A model generated the notes under the pieces. That model worked only from the letters and a program-made list of their open reading frames with translations. It had not been told where the DNA came from and made no database searches. A program made the position numbers and the translations under genes. Shown in pieces: positions 38,201 to 46,555 of a DNA stretch of 64,000 nt (its first letter is position 1; each line of letters opens with the position of its first letter). Source of the stretch: Marivirga lumbricoides (GTDB taxonomy: Bacteria > Bacteroidota > Bacteroidia > Cytophagales > Cyclobacteriaceae); NCBI RefSeq assembly GCF_014636295.1, contig NZ_BMEC01000011.1, positions 62,001 through 126,000 of the forward strand, read 5' to 3'.

Positions 38201-38611
38201 TCCCTGTAGGCCCATTTCACGTCCATCATCAGGCGCATAAATACGAGTTATGCCGTAATCATGTAATTCCTTAATTTCATCTGGCAAAATTACTCCGCCT
38301 CCGCCACCAAATATTTTGATATGTCCGGCACCTCTTTCCTTCAATAAATCATACATGTATTTGAAGTATTCGGTGTGTCCACCCTGGTAAGAGGTCATGG
38401 CGATCGCTTGTGCATCTTCCTGAATAGCTGTGTTTACCACTTCTTCCACGCTTCTGTCATGCCCCAGGTGAATTACTTCACAGCCTGTCGACTGGATAAT
38501 CCTTCGCATGATATTGATGGCCGCATCGTGCCCGTCAAATAAGGAGGCGGCAGTAACGATACGAACATTATTTTTTGGTTTATAAGGAGCTACAGTTTGA
38601 TGTGCAGACAT
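35225..38611 (-). CDS. icmF: Fused isobutyryl-CoA mutase IcmF (B12-dependent acyl-CoA mutase)
   Basis: The 1128-residue protein fuses three parts in IcmF order. An N-terminal cobalamin-binding domain (about 15-150) has [13 protein letters not shown], a DxHxx motif. A MeaB-like GTPase follows (about 190-430) with Walker [15 protein letters not shown], '[20 protein letters not shown]' and NKFDKRGA. The mutase TIM barrel (about 560-1128) has '[20 protein letters not shown]', the Phe-containing pocket seen in isobutyryl-CoA rather than methylmalonyl-CoA mutases. The enzyme interconverts isobutyryl-CoA and n-butyryl-CoA (or pivalyl/isovaleryl-CoA), and its GTPase domain guards cofactor loading. 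It is a lone minus-strand gene between two RAYT/REP clusters. Confidence 0.93.
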   Translation of the reverse strand: MSAHQTVAPYKPKNNVRIVTAASLFDGHDAAINIMRRIIQSTGCEVIHLGHDRSVEEVVNTAIQEDAQAIAMTSYQGGHTEYFKYMYDLLKERGAGHIKIFGGGGGVILPDEIKELHDYGITRIYAPDDGREMGLQGMINDLVKQSDYPLGNNLNGEVGHIDQQDVKSIARLISAAENFPEDGNVELKAIREKVEKIKIPVLGITGTGGAGKSSLVDELVRRFLIDFKDKKIGIISVDPSKRKTGGALLGDRIRMNAINNERVYMRSLATRQSNLSISKYVKDAVSILKAAKFDLIILETSGIGQSDTQILDYSDASLYVMTPEYGAATQLEKIDMLDFADIIALNKFDKRGALDALRDVKKQYQRNHGLWEAKVDDMPVFGTIASQFNDPGTNALYKSLIDKVVEKSGADLKSNFEITDEMSEKVFIIPPNRTRYLSEISENNRGYDEWVAQQAEVADKLYGYRKSINTLKESSIEDKDRLIKGLEEAYAKEELNFDPKNKLLIEEWDEKVKKYTEAVYTFKVRDKEIKIDTHTESLSHTQIPKVSLPKYRSWGDLLRWSLQENVPGEFPYAAGIYPFKREGEDPTRMFAGEGGPERTNKRFHYLSKDMPAKRLSTAFDSVTLYGNDPDYRPDIYGKIGNSGVSICCLDDAKKLYSGFDLASAMTSVSMTINGPAPMLLGFFMNAAIDQQCEKYIRENGLEDEINQKIEKIFAEKGNRPAYRGDLPEGHDGLGLMLLGITGDKVLPKDVYEKIKADTLATVRGTVQADILKEDQAQNTCIFSTEFALRLMGDVQEYFITEKVRNFYSVSISGYHIAEAGANPITQLAFTLANGFTYVEYYLSRGMDINEFGPNLSFFFSNGVDPEYAVIGRVARKIWAKAMKQKYGANARAQMMKYHIQTSGRSLHAQEIDFNDIRTTLQALYAIYDNCNSLHTNAYDEAITTPTENSVRRAMAIQLIINKELGLAKNENPIQGSFIIEELTELVEEAVLKEFDRITERGGVLGAMETMYQRGKIQEESLYYETLKHTGEYPIIGVNTFLNSKGSPTVTPGEVIRATTEEKEYQIETLNLLNGRFENEAKAHIDSIQKAAIRNENMFAELMEATKYCSLGQITSALFEVGGQYRRNM

Positions 38612-38730
38612 AATTTTTTATCGATTTTTAAATGAGAATACGAATTTACAACAATAATGATAAAGAATAAAGATTGTTTACAAACTATCATTCGTTAGGC
38701 AAGTAATTAATTAAAACTACCTGCATATTA

Positions 38731-38748
38731 ATTGCAAACGTTTGTAAT
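38731..38748. promoter_or_regulatory. 18-bp palindrome upstream of icmF (LacI-type)
   Basis: ATTGCAAACGTTTGTAAT is a dyad with one mismatched pair and a central CG, the general form of LacI/GalR-family operators. It lies 120 bp upstream of the icmF start. Neither LacI gene of the window is close, so the binding protein is unknown. Confidence 0.45.
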
Positions 38749-38821
38749 TGGAAATGGATTTGATTATTCTTTTGGAGTTAATGAAGCCTGCACCTGACCT
38801 GAGAAATTCAGGAGAGATTGG

Positions 38822-39005
38822 TGGTTATTGAGACACAACCCAAGTCCATGAGGTAATCAAAAAAAACACTATCCAAGGCTTGTATCTCACGAACCTTGAT
38901 TTCTATGTTGACAAATAATCTACCACACTAATCTGAAAGTCGATTTTATGGTAGAAAAACAATTATAAAATGGAGTTAGTATAAGTGGTTAATGAGACAC
39001 GATCC
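38822..39005. repeat. REP2 composite element, copy 1 (diverged)
   Basis: A degenerate REP2 (GGTTATTGAGACACAACC) at 38822, a degenerate inverted REP2 (CTTGTATCTCACGAACC, from about 38877), about 95 bp of spacer, and the variant GGTTAATGAGACACGATCC at 38987-39005. Spacer and order match copy 2 at 40422-40597. Confidence 0.7.
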
Positions 39006-39073
39006 ACAGCCACATTTTTTTCTTCGCCTTGGTTCGTGTCTCACGCAACAATTGCCTGTGCTTACGCAACGCT

Positions 39074-39652
39074 TTAAAACTCCTCCCTGATATCTTTAAG
39101 GAAGGGGAAGTCATTTACACCTGTTTCATAAAACTTAGCTGAAGAATATAAGTAATTGGCTGGTTCGATTGCCAGATTCCAACCTTTAACTACCGGGTTG
39201 TTATGAATGTATTCCATCTTCTGTAAGATGATCTTTGGTGAATACAAATGAATGGCAAGTGAATCTCTCTGCCAAAATTCATACTCCTTATTGGCTGCAT
39301 TTGATGCAAAACTGATCAGATTCCAACCCTTCGAGAGAAGAACTTTCTTTCTGAACTCATGAGCGGTAAATTTTAAAAAAGAGCCGTGAGGAGTCTCTTT
39401 ACCATTGAGTTGGTTAATTCTCCAGATTAAGTGAATATGGTTAGGCATGATAACGAAGGCATATACATCTATCAGGCCTCTGTTTGATAAATAGTTTAAT
39501 GAGCTGGTAATAATTAATTTATACTGTTCATCCGCTAATAAATTTTGCCAACTATTAATGGTTGCGGTCCAGAAATAAAGTTTGCCGAGCGACATAAATG
39601 ACTTGCGTTCTACTTCTAGAGGGTCACAAGGGTTGGTTGAATCATCAGGCAT
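39074..39652 (-). CDS. REP-associated tyrosine transposase (RAYT2a)
   Basis: The 192-residue Y1-transposase from the Met of MPDDSTNPCDPLEVER has the HUH motif in VIMPNHIHLIWRINQLNGKE, the catalytic Tyr in EYIHNNPVVKGWNLA, and the C-terminal 'YLYSSAKFYETGVNDF' hallmark. It is clearly related to RAYT1 but much diverged, and carries its own palindrome family (GGTTCGTG/CACGAACC). A longer frame starting at 39790 translates REP sequence (RFVSHEP) and is not favoured. The enzyme appears intact and is nearly identical to RAYT2b. Confidence 0.9.
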   Translation of the reverse strand: MPDDSTNPCDPLEVERKSFMSLGKLYFWTATINSWQNLLADEQYKLIITSSLNYLSNRGLIDVYAFVIMPNHIHLIWRINQLNGKETPHGSFLKFTAHEFRKKVLLSKGWNLISFASNAANKEYEFWQRDSLAIHLYSPKIILQKMEYIHNNPVVKGWNLAIEPANYLYSSAKFYETGVNDFPFLKDIREEF

Positions 39653-39691
39653 TTTTAAATGTAACAAAATTATACGAAGCAAGGAATTTTT

Positions 39692-39712
39692 CGGTTCGTG
39701 AGACACGAACCG
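39692..39712 (+). repeat. REP2 palindrome (loop AGA)
   Basis: Arms CGGTTCGTG and CACGAACCG form a perfect 9-bp stem around AGA, 40 bp upstream of the RAYT2a start. Confidence 0.92.
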
Positions 39713-39746
39713 AGGCTTAGAAATCGAAAAAATAGCGCTCTTCGCC

Positions 39747-39769
39747 TTGGTTCGTGTCTCACGAACCAA
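39747..39769 (-). repeat. REP2 palindrome (loop TCT, inverted)
   Basis: Arms TTGGTTCGTG and CACGAACCAA, a 10-bp stem around TCT. It faces the copy at 39692, about 34 bp away, giving a REPIN-like inverted pair between the two RAYT2 genes. Confidence 0.92.
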
Positions 39770-39799
39770 TTGACTACTGGGCTTACGCAAAGCAAAGCT

Positions 39800-40378
39800 T
39801 TAAAACTCCTTCCTGATATCTTTAATGAAGGGGAAATCATTTACACCAGTTTCATAAAACTTAGCTCAAGAATATAAGTAATTGGCTGGTTCGATTGCCA
39901 GATTCCAACCTTTAACTACCGGGTTGTTATGAATGTATTCCATCTTCTGTAAGATGATCTTTGGTGAATACAAATGAATGGCAAGTGAATCTCTCTGCCA
40001 AAATTCATACTCCTTATTGGCTGCATTTGATGCAAAACTGATCAGATTCCAACCCTTCGAGAGAAGAACTTTCTTTCTGAACTCATGAGCGGTAAATTTT
40101 AAAAAAGAGCCGTGAGGAGTCTCTTTACCATTGAGTTGGTTAATTCTCCAGATTAAGTGAATATGGTTAGGCATGATAACGAAGGCATATACATCTATCA
40201 GGCCTCTGTTTGATAAATAGTTTAATGAGCTGGTAATAATTAATTTATACTGTTCATCCGCTAATAAATTTTGCCAACTATTAATGGTTGCGGTCCAGAA
40301 ATAAAGTTTGCCGAGCGACATAAATGACTTGCGTTCTACTTCTAGAGGGTCAAAAGGGTTGGTTGAATCATCAGGCAT
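39800..40378 (-). pseudogene. RAYT2b with premature stop
   Basis: The same 579-bp frame as RAYT2a starts at MPDDSTNPFDPLEVER and keeps the HUH motif and the Tyr segment. A single substitution turns the second Ser codon of YLYSSAKFY (TCA) into TGA at 39866-39868. The last 22 codons (AKFYETGVNDF and onward) remain in frame after it. The shortened protein would lose only the C-terminal tail after the catalytic Tyr, so it may be inactive or altered; I call it a nonsense allele rather than a dead fragment. Confidence 0.85.
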
Positions 40379-40421
40379 TTTTAAATGTAACAAAATTATA
40401 CGAAGCTGAAAAGGAATTTTT

Positions 40422-40442
40422 CGGTTCGTGAGACACGAACCG
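40422..40442 (+). repeat. REP2 palindrome (loop AGA)
   Basis: Perfect 9-bp stem CGGTTCGTG and CACGAACCG around AGA at the 5' end of the RAYT2b unit. Confidence 0.92.
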
Positions 40443-40470
40443 AGGTTTATCCTGATAATCATTCCTGGCC

Positions 40471-40493
40471 AAGGTTCGTGTCTCACGAACCTT
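40471..40493 (-). repeat. REP2 palindrome (loop TCT, inverted)
   Basis: Arms AAGGTTCGTG and CACGAACCTT, a 10-bp stem around TCT, inverted relative to the copy at 40422. Confidence 0.92.
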
Positions 40494-40689
40494 AATGGCT
40501 ATGTTATCAGATAATTCACCAAACATATTTGAAAGCTATTTTGCGTTAGAAAAATAATTATTAAATAAAGCAGTATGTGGTTAATGAGACACAAACCAAG
40601 GCTGACAAATTTGCTTTTATATTAACTAAATTAATTGTTTGAATTCATAGCTATTTGTAACTTAATACGGTATGTTAAAATGATATTTC

Positions 40690-40785
40690 GTTTGATGAGG
40701 CACAAGCAGAGACTTATCCTAATAATTATACTGGCCAAGGTTCGTGTTTCACGAACCTGTGTAAGTGGTTAATGAGACACGATCC
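40690..40785. repeat. REP2 composite element, copy 3 (internally deleted)
   Basis: A degenerate REP2 (GTTTGATGAGGCACAAGC) at 40690, a spacer like that of copy 2 (CTTATCCTAATAATTATACTGGCC), an inverted REP2 with loop TTT at 40739-40757, then only about 9 bp before the variant GGTTAATGAGACACGATCC at 40767. Compared with copy 2 the long spacer is missing. The variant and its flanks match copy 1 over about 29 bp. Confidence 0.75.
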
Positions 40786-40939
40786 ACAGCTGGATTAAGC
40801 AAACGCTGGTAAATTAATTAATGATTTTAAAATTTAACTCACTTTATGCCTTTCCTCTAAATGTAAGATTGTAAATTCACGTTCAAGAGAAAAAATTACA
40901 ACCACTTGTAGATAGTATACAAATCATAGATATTCCATC

Positions 40940-43153
40940 ATGAATCATACTTTAACTGAAACCGCAAAGCTTGCCGTAAAATACATCAACACTACAGATC
41001 GTCACATCTTTTTAACCGGAAAGGCTGGTAGTGGAAAAACAACTCTCCTTCGTTACATCATTCAAAACACCTACAAAAACGTGGCTGTTGCAGCACCCAC
41101 TGGCATAGCAGCCATTAATGCAAAAGGCGTTACTCTACATTCTCTTTTACAGTTACCTTTTGGCACTTTTTTACCGGAAGATGCTGCCATGCCACAAAAT
41201 GGTTATAGCGATCAGGTAAATACTCCTCGTACTTTTTTAAAGCAGTTCAAAATGTACACCAACAAGAGGCAGATCTTGAGGAACCTGGAATTATTGATTA
41301 TTGATGAAGTAAGTATGCTCAGGGCTGATATGTTGGACTGCGCTGACTTAATTTTACGTGTAACAAGGAAGAATCAGCAACCTTTCGGTGGGCTTCAAAT
41401 CATGTTTATTGGAGATTTAAATCAGCTGCCACCTGTAATTAGAAATAATGAAAAACCACTCCTGGAACCATTTTACAAAAGTGGATTCTTCTTTGAGGCA
41501 CTCGCTTTGCAGAAAAGCAATATAGTTTACATTGAGCTAGATAAAATATTCCGACAATCAGATGCCACATTTCTTGGGATCCTTAATCGACTAAGGGATA
41601 ATAAAATGAATGCTGACGATGTGACAAGATTGAACCAGCACTATAAACCCGATGTTGAAACCGCTGATTATGATGGTTACATTCACATTACAACACATAA
41701 CAGAAAAGCTGATCTGATTAATCAAAAGGCATTATCAGCATTAGAAGGTACAGAAAAGGATTATCATGCCATCATTGACAAGGATTTTCCGGAAAACCTG
41801 TACCCTATAGCTGAAAAGCTCAGTCTGAAGGTAGGTGCTCAGGTGATGTTTATTAAAAATGATCCAACTGGAGAAAACTTGTATTATAATGGAAAAATTG
41901 GAGAGGTACATTCTTTAGATACTGATAAAATTGAAGTGAAACTGGCCGATTCCGATGAGCTAATAACAGTAGATCGGTACTCATGGGAAAACAAGAAGTA
42001 TTCTCTTGACAAGACCACCAATGAAATTGATGAAAAATATGTGGGCAGCTTTAGCCAATTTCCTTTAAAGTTAGCCTGGGCTATTACAGTACACAAAAGC
42101 CAGGGACTTACATTTGAGAAGGCAATTTTAGATGTTTCCGATAGTTTCGCACCGGGCCAGATGTATGTGGCCCTCTCCCGCTTAACCGGATTGGAAGGTT
42201 TGGTCCTCTCCCAGCCTATTTCCAATATTCACTTTGAATCAGATACTTCATTGAATGCTTTTGAAGGCAGTAAGCAGCCACTTGAATCGCTCAGCAACCA
42301 GTTAGAAGCTGATACAAAATCTTATATCTTCAGGCTGGTATACAATGCATTTGATCTGCACAGTATTAATCGCGATCTACAGAATCATCTCTCCAGCTTC
42401 AATAAAAGTGAAAACAGGTCACTCAAGCAACAATTTGCTGAATGGACCTTGGAACAGACTACTCAATTTCAAGAATTAAACAAAGTGGCAGGTACTTTTC
42501 AGCGTTCCCTACAGACTTTTGAAAGTGAACCACATTATTTAAATATATTGCAAGAGCGGATGCAAAAAGCAAAAGACTATTTTACTCCTCAATTGCAAAA
42601 GCTCTATGAAGAGTTTATAAAGCATCTTTTGGAGACTTCCAAACAAGCTCGCGTTAAGGATTACCTTAAAGAACTGGAAGAGCTGGCTCTACAGATTAAA
42701 GCTGCCTACTTAACTATTAATAAGGTAAATGTGGTAGTGAGTTCAGCAGCTGAAAACCGCATTCCTACAAAAAAAGACCTGTATCAATCAGCCGTTTACC
42801 AGGAAGAAAAAGAGAAAAAACCTGCTAAGAAAGCAAAGAAAAAGGATAAGACACCAACTTCTGAAATCAGCTATAAGATGTTTAAAGAAGGTAAAAGCAT
42901 AGAGGAAATCTGCAAAGAAAGAGCATTGGTACCTGGAACCATTATGGGGCATTTAAGCAAGTATATTAGCTCAGGAGAATTAAAAGCTGAGCAATTTATA
43001 GATGAAGTTAAACTTGAACAGATTGGAAAAGTGATTGAAAAAGTAGGGATGGATTCTTATGGAGAGATTAAATCGCTTTTAGGAGATGAATTTGGCTATG
43101 AAGATATCAAAGTAGCTGTGGCTCATTATGGTTATTTGAAGAGTAAGGATTAA
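40940..43153 (+). CDS. PIF1-like helicase with C-terminal helix-turn-helix domain
   Basis: The 737-residue protein has an N-terminal SF1 helicase of PIF1/RecD2 type: Walker A TGKAGSGKTTLLRYI (about 25-40), 'VAAPTGIAAINAKGVTLHSL', DEAD-like LLIIDEVSMLRADM, 'MFIGDLNQLPPV', and near residue 380 'AWAITVHKSQGLTFEKAILDV' and 'GQMYVALSRLTGLEGLVLS'. A Lys-rich linker (about 620-645) precedes an HTH_40-like domain ('SYKMFKEGKSIEEICKERAL', 'VPGTIMGHLSKYI'). This combination is common in Bacteroidota and probably acts in DNA replication or repair. It is the first gene after the REP2 cluster, with no partner. Confidence 0.9.
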   Translation: MNHTLTETAKLAVKYINTTDRHIFLTGKAGSGKTTLLRYIIQNTYKNVAVAAPTGIAAINAKGVTLHSLLQLPFGTFLPEDAAMPQNGYSDQVNTPRTFLKQFKMYTNKRQILRNLELLIIDEVSMLRADMLDCADLILRVTRKNQQPFGGLQIMFIGDLNQLPPVIRNNEKPLLEPFYKSGFFFEALALQKSNIVYIELDKIFRQSDATFLGILNRLRDNKMNADDVTRLNQHYKPDVETADYDGYIHITTHNRKADLINQKALSALEGTEKDYHAIIDKDFPENLYPIAEKLSLKVGAQVMFIKNDPTGENLYYNGKIGEVHSLDTDKIEVKLADSDELITVDRYSWENKKYSLDKTTNEIDEKYVGSFSQFPLKLAWAITVHKSQGLTFEKAILDVSDSFAPGQMYVALSRLTGLEGLVLSQPISNIHFESDTSLNAFEGSKQPLESLSNQLEADTKSYIFRLVYNAFDLHSINRDLQNHLSSFNKSENRSLKQQFAEWTLEQTTQFQELNKVAGTFQRSLQTFESEPHYLNILQERMQKAKDYFTPQLQKLYEEFIKHLLETSKQARVKDYLKELEELALQIKAAYLTINKVNVVVSSAAENRIPTKKDLYQSAVYQEEKEKKPAKKAKKKDKTPTSEISYKMFKEGKSIEEICKERALVPGTIMGHLSKYISSGELKAEQFIDEVKLEQIGKVIEKVGMDSYGEIKSLLGDEFGYEDIKVAVAHYGYLKSKD

Positions 43154-43404
43154 GTTAACAGGTTTGGAGGTTTTCATATAATGACTTAATCAGTTGAATA
43201 AAGTTCTTTATTTCTGAAATTTTTGAGAGGAAACCCTTTTCCTCCCCATATGAACCTAAAACTCATAATTGCTTAAGTCATAAAACAGCTCGCTAAAGCG
43301 GAATTAAAAGAATTTTCACTTCATGACAGTAAAGCTCAATTGCTACTCTATCAAATTCATGAGGATTTTGATCAAAGGTCAATCATAACAGCATACCTAA
43401 TGCT

Positions 43405-44316
43405 TTACTTCCAGTCGATATATATATCATTCAATGTGGAGCTATAATCATCTTTAATTATGTTACTCTCATCATCATATTCTTCTATATATATTGCGCT
43501 TAATTTAAAGGTGCCACTCCATGAATCAAACTGTTCCGCCCAAACAAGATATTTTGATTCAAAATCATAAATAGGTGATAAAAAGCCCATTGATTCAATA
43601 TCTTCTTCAAGTTCCATATCTTCAAGAGAATAAATTTTAATTAAATCATAATAATGATCATCTGGGAGTTCAGAACAAGATACTGTAAAATAATTACCAT
43701 CCTTAGACAAGTTAATTGACTTCATGTAATAAGCACCTTCCTTTTCTAAAATAACTTCTTCTCCACCTTGACTAAGCTTAATAAGACGTTGAGAAAGACC
43801 GTAGAATGTTCGTCTTTGTACAATATATAACAAATCTCTATTATTTGTAATCGCCAATGAAATAATTTCTTCTTCCGGCTCTTTTACGATTTGCGGTATT
43901 GTAACAGGTTGACCATAAAACTCAATATTATTTTCAATCAGCATATACAGTGAATTATTATTTAACCAATCCATTTGCTTTATACCTGAGAATTGGGTCA
44001 ATATCTCTTCCTCATTTCCAACTGAATCTATTATCACCGGGGTTCCATTTTCATTCAAGTAGGCAATTTTTAAATAATCATTCGTATACTTAACATGGCT
44101 CTTACTTTCGTTGGGGGACGAAGTTATCTTTTTAGGAGAATCTTTAAAATTATCCAGTCTATATATTTCATTCTCAAATATAAAAACAACATTCTCTACA
44201 GGCATTAAACCAAATGCTTCCTCATATTCTTTAATAAATTCTTCAGAAACAAAGGGGTTTTCTCCTTTACAGGATACAAAGATCATAACAATTGAAACAA
44301 GTAGTATTCTTTTCAT
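43405..44316 (-). CDS. Hypothetical lipoprotein with beta-propeller-like repeats
   Basis: The 303-residue lipoprotein (lipobox IFVSC, Cys at about 16) is acidic and beta-rich, with loosely repeating units of about 45 residues such as 'IYRLDNFKDSPKKITSSPNE' and 'ISLAITNNRDLLYIVQRRTF', a pattern like TolB/WD40 propellers. No catalytic motif is visible. It starts 13 bp after the preceding gene on the same strand (44329-44961), so the two form a likely operon of an outer-membrane barrel and a lipoprotein. Function unknown. Confidence 0.7.
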   Translation of the reverse strand: MKRILLVSIVMIFVSCKGENPFVSEEFIKEYEEAFGLMPVENVVFIFENEIYRLDNFKDSPKKITSSPNESKSHVKYTNDYLKIAYLNENGTPVIIDSVGNEEEILTQFSGIKQMDWLNNNSLYMLIENNIEFYGQPVTIPQIVKEPEEEIISLAITNNRDLLYIVQRRTFYGLSQRLIKLSQGGEEVILEKEGAYYMKSINLSKDGNYFTVSCSELPDDHYYDLIKIYSLEDMELEEDIESMGFLSPIYDFESKYLVWAEQFDSWSGTFKLSAIYIEEYDDESNIIKDDYSSTLNDIYIDWK

Positions 44317-44328
44317 TTTCTGTTATAA

Positions 44329-44961
44329 TTAAAATCTTAAAGTAACTCCAGCCCCATTAGACCAAAAGAAAGACACTATTTTAGAGTCATCCACTTCTCC
44401 TCCTGCTATAATGGATATATTATATCTGGTTTGTAGATTCAATCCAATATTATCAGTTAACATAAAAGCAAAACCTGTTTTTGGAGAAATCGCCACGCGG
44501 CCAATAATACTTGTTGCTGAAACATCATTGTAACTATCAGAATCATAACTGCTGGAGATATAGTGATAGCCCACTTCGGCACCAAGAAAAAATTCAATAT
44601 GTTTACTTAAGATAAAATCACTTCTAAAATTAGATGAAAGCTGAAATGATTGCATATCGCTGTATGAAATTGTTCCAAAGAAAACTTCATTATCAATAGA
44701 ATATGGAAAGTAAAACACCTCTTGTTTAGGTGTAGCAACTGAATATCCTATATTAATACCCCATGATGATCTACGCTTTTTGTACTCATCCAAAAATGAA
44801 ACTGCTAACTGTGCGCTTTTACCAGGATTATAAATCCAAGAAAGCTCATCAAGGGGAATTTCAATTGCTCCACTAAGGTTTATTTCTACTTGAGCTTGAG
44901 ATTGGTTTATTAACCAAACTAAAAGTATACTAATTACCAGTAAAAACTTTCTTAAAAACAT
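44329..44961 (-). CDS. Hypothetical outer-membrane beta-barrel protein
   Basis: The 210-residue protein has a signal peptide (FLRKFLLVISILLVWLINQS, cleavage near SQAQ) followed by alternating hydrophobic strands typical of 8- to 10-strand barrels and ends in VTLRF, a C-terminal aromatic residue as expected for BAM substrates. It resembles the OmpA-like/porin-family barrels (outer_membrane_beta-brl) of Bacteroidota. It is cotranscribed with the lipoprotein at 43405. The ligand or partner is unknown. Confidence 0.75.
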   Translation of the reverse strand: MFLRKFLLVISILLVWLINQSQAQVEINLSGAIEIPLDELSWIYNPGKSAQLAVSFLDEYKKRRSSWGINIGYSVATPKQEVFYFPYSIDNEVFFGTISYSDMQSFQLSSNFRSDFILSKHIEFFLGAEVGYHYISSSYDSDSYNDVSATSIIGRVAISPKTGFAFMLTDNIGLNLQTRYNISIIAGGEVDDSKIVSFFWSNGAGVTLRF

Positions 44962-45117
44962 TACTTTCTTGAAATAGATTTGAGCAAATATAGTATTAAT
45001 ATTTATTTACCGTTAAACAAACTATATCACTAGTTTGTAAGTGATTGAACTAGGCACATTTAAATCAGATTATTCTTTGAAATTAATCTTAGAATGACAA
45101 ATATCCTAGGGCAAAAA

Positions 45118-45141
45118 AAAACCTGCACAATGGCAGGTTTT
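45118..45141 (-). terminator. Terminator of the aldolase gene
   Basis: On the minus strand a 9-bp stem (AAAACCTGC with GCAGGTTTT) and 6-nt loop is followed by nine T, 24 bp beyond the aldolase stop. Confidence 0.85.
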
Positions 45142-45164
45142 AATGATTTAATTATGCTAATGAA

Positions 45165-46226
45165 TTAAGCCATTCTATTGTCGCAATTCAAATCTTTGAA
45201 AGCTTGTTTCAATCTAGTCACCATGCTCTCTTCACCTTTTCTCAACCATACACGAGGGTCATAATATTTTTTATTAGGTGCATCAGGATCTGTAGAAGTA
45301 CCAATTTGCATTTGTAATCTATCTTCATTGGAAGAATAGTAATTTCTTACTCCATCCCAGAAAGCCCATTGCATATCGGTATCAATATTCATTTTGATTG
45401 CTCCATAACCAATGGCTTCAGTAATTTTTTCAGGTTCTGAACCAGATCCACCATGGAAAACGAATAGCACCGGCTTATCTCCTGTATTATGTTTCTTCTG
45501 GATAAAGTCCTGAGATTTGCTTAAGATATCCGGTCTTAATTCTACATTACCAGGCTTATATACTCCGTGCACATTACCAAATGAAGCGGCAATGGTAAAG
45601 TTATCACTTACTTCTTTCAATTGCTCATAGGCATAAGCCACCTCTTCTGGCTGAGTATACAAACGGCTGCTATCTACATCGCTATTATCTACGCCATCTT
45701 CTTCACCGCCAGTGATACCTAATTCAATTTCAAGCAACATGCCCATATCGCTCATAGGTTTAAGGTACTCCTTACAGATAGCGATATTTTCTTCTAAAGG
45801 CTCTTCAGATAAATCCAGCATGTGGGAGCTGAATAGAGGCTTACCATGCTTTTTATAGTATTCTTTACCCGCATCTAATAAACCGTCAATCCATGGAAGT
45901 AATTTCTTGGCTGCGTGGTCAGTATGCAAAATCACAGGCACTCCATATTGTTCTGCCATAAGATGCACATGATGTGCACCTGCAATACCTCCGGCAATAG
46001 AACCCTTTTGACCATCGTTGGACAGGCCTTTTCCTGCATTAAATGCAGCACCTCCATTGGAGAATTGAATAATAACAGGTGAATTTACATCTCTTGCAGT
46101 TTCAAGCACCGCATTGATTGTGTTACTTCCTATTACATTGACTGCCGGTAAGGCATATTTATTATCTTTTGCATGATGCAATAAATCCATCATTTCTTTT
46201 CCTGAAAGTACTCCGGGATTTGCCAT
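45165..46226 (-). CDS. fbaA: Class II fructose-bisphosphate aldolase
   Basis: The 353-residue cytoplasmic zinc aldolase has the E. coli FbaA-type length and motifs: 'HLMAEQYGVPVILHTDHAAKK' with the first zinc His and the catalytic Asp, 'SSHMLDLSEEPLEENI', 'LEIELGITGGEEDGVDNSDV', 'FGNVHGVYKPGNV', 'FVFHGGSGSEPEKI' and 'MNIDTDMQWAFWDGV'. It splits fructose-1,6-bisphosphate into DHAP and glyceraldehyde-3-phosphate. It stands alone with its own terminator. Confidence 0.95.
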   Translation of the reverse strand: MANPGVLSGKEMMDLLHHAKDNKYALPAVNVIGSNTINAVLETARDVNSPVIIQFSNGGAAFNAGKGLSNDGQKGSIAGGIAGAHHVHLMAEQYGVPVILHTDHAAKKLLPWIDGLLDAGKEYYKKHGKPLFSSHMLDLSEEPLEENIAICKEYLKPMSDMGMLLEIELGITGGEEDGVDNSDVDSSRLYTQPEEVAYAYEQLKEVSDNFTIAASFGNVHGVYKPGNVELRPDILSKSQDFIQKKHNTGDKPVLFVFHGGSGSEPEKITEAIGYGAIKMNIDTDMQWAFWDGVRNYYSSNEDRLQMQIGTSTDPDAPNKKYYDPRVWLRKGEESMVTRLKQAFKDLNCDNRMA

Positions 46227-46555
46227 ATTGTTATATATTAATTTTTAAGTTCTTTATGATACTCAAAAATGCCAATAATGGGAGAAATAAAAAAGTATGG
46301 GAGGAAGTATTTGACTGAGAGGCGCTAAAAACTGAAAATCTTCAAATTGCAATCGATTTCTATCAGAAATGGATGCTGAATTCAGTCTTTTCTTTTAAGA
46401 ATTTGGTTAAAGGCAGTCACTTCCTCGTATGACTGTACTTCTAAAATACGGTTTAATTTGTCTTAATTATAACCTTATGAATATGCATACCCGATGTTGT
46501 GCGACATAAAATCCTTACGCTAGCAGTGCGATTTATAATACTTTGAATTAATTTT
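46227..46555. other. Intergenic region with no recognisable feature
   Basis: A 329-bp stretch between the aldolase start and a small hypothetical gene. I see no ORF, hairpin with T-run, REP or operator. It presumably contains the aldolase promoter. Confidence 0.5.

Larger units (their letters stand above)
39031..39712 (-). mobile_element. RAYT2a unit bracketed by inverted REP2 palindromes
   Basis: A 682-bp unit: inverted REP2 at 39031 (right arm partly changed to CACGCAAC), the complete RAYT2a gene, a leader and the intact REP2 at 39692-39712. It has the same layout as the RAYT1 unit and the RAYT2b unit. Confidence 0.75.
39747..40442 (-). mobile_element. RAYT2b unit bracketed by inverted REP2 palindromes
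   Basis: A 696-bp unit, inverted REP2 then RAYT2b then leader then REP2, nearly identical to the RAYT2a unit. The central roughly 500 bp shows no difference that I could see; differences cluster near the two ends. Confidence 0.75.
40422..40597. repeat. REP2 composite element, copy 2
   Basis: The order is intact REP2 (AGA, 40422), 28-bp spacer, intact inverted REP2 (TCT, 40471-40493), an 85-bp AT-rich spacer, and variant GGTTAATGAGACACAAACC at 40579. The 85-bp spacer is recognisably homologous to that of copy 1 (CTATGTT, TTAGAAAAA/TAGAAAAAC, AATTATNAAAT in the same order). Confidence 0.75.

Noticed and set aside
43277-43447. A 57-codon open frame on the plus strand (KAELKEFSLHDSKAQLL and onward) between the helicase and the lipoprotein gene
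   Set aside because: The peptide looks protein-like, but it has no start codon with a leader and runs into the 3' end of the convergent gene. It may be a gene remnant; I did not annotate it.
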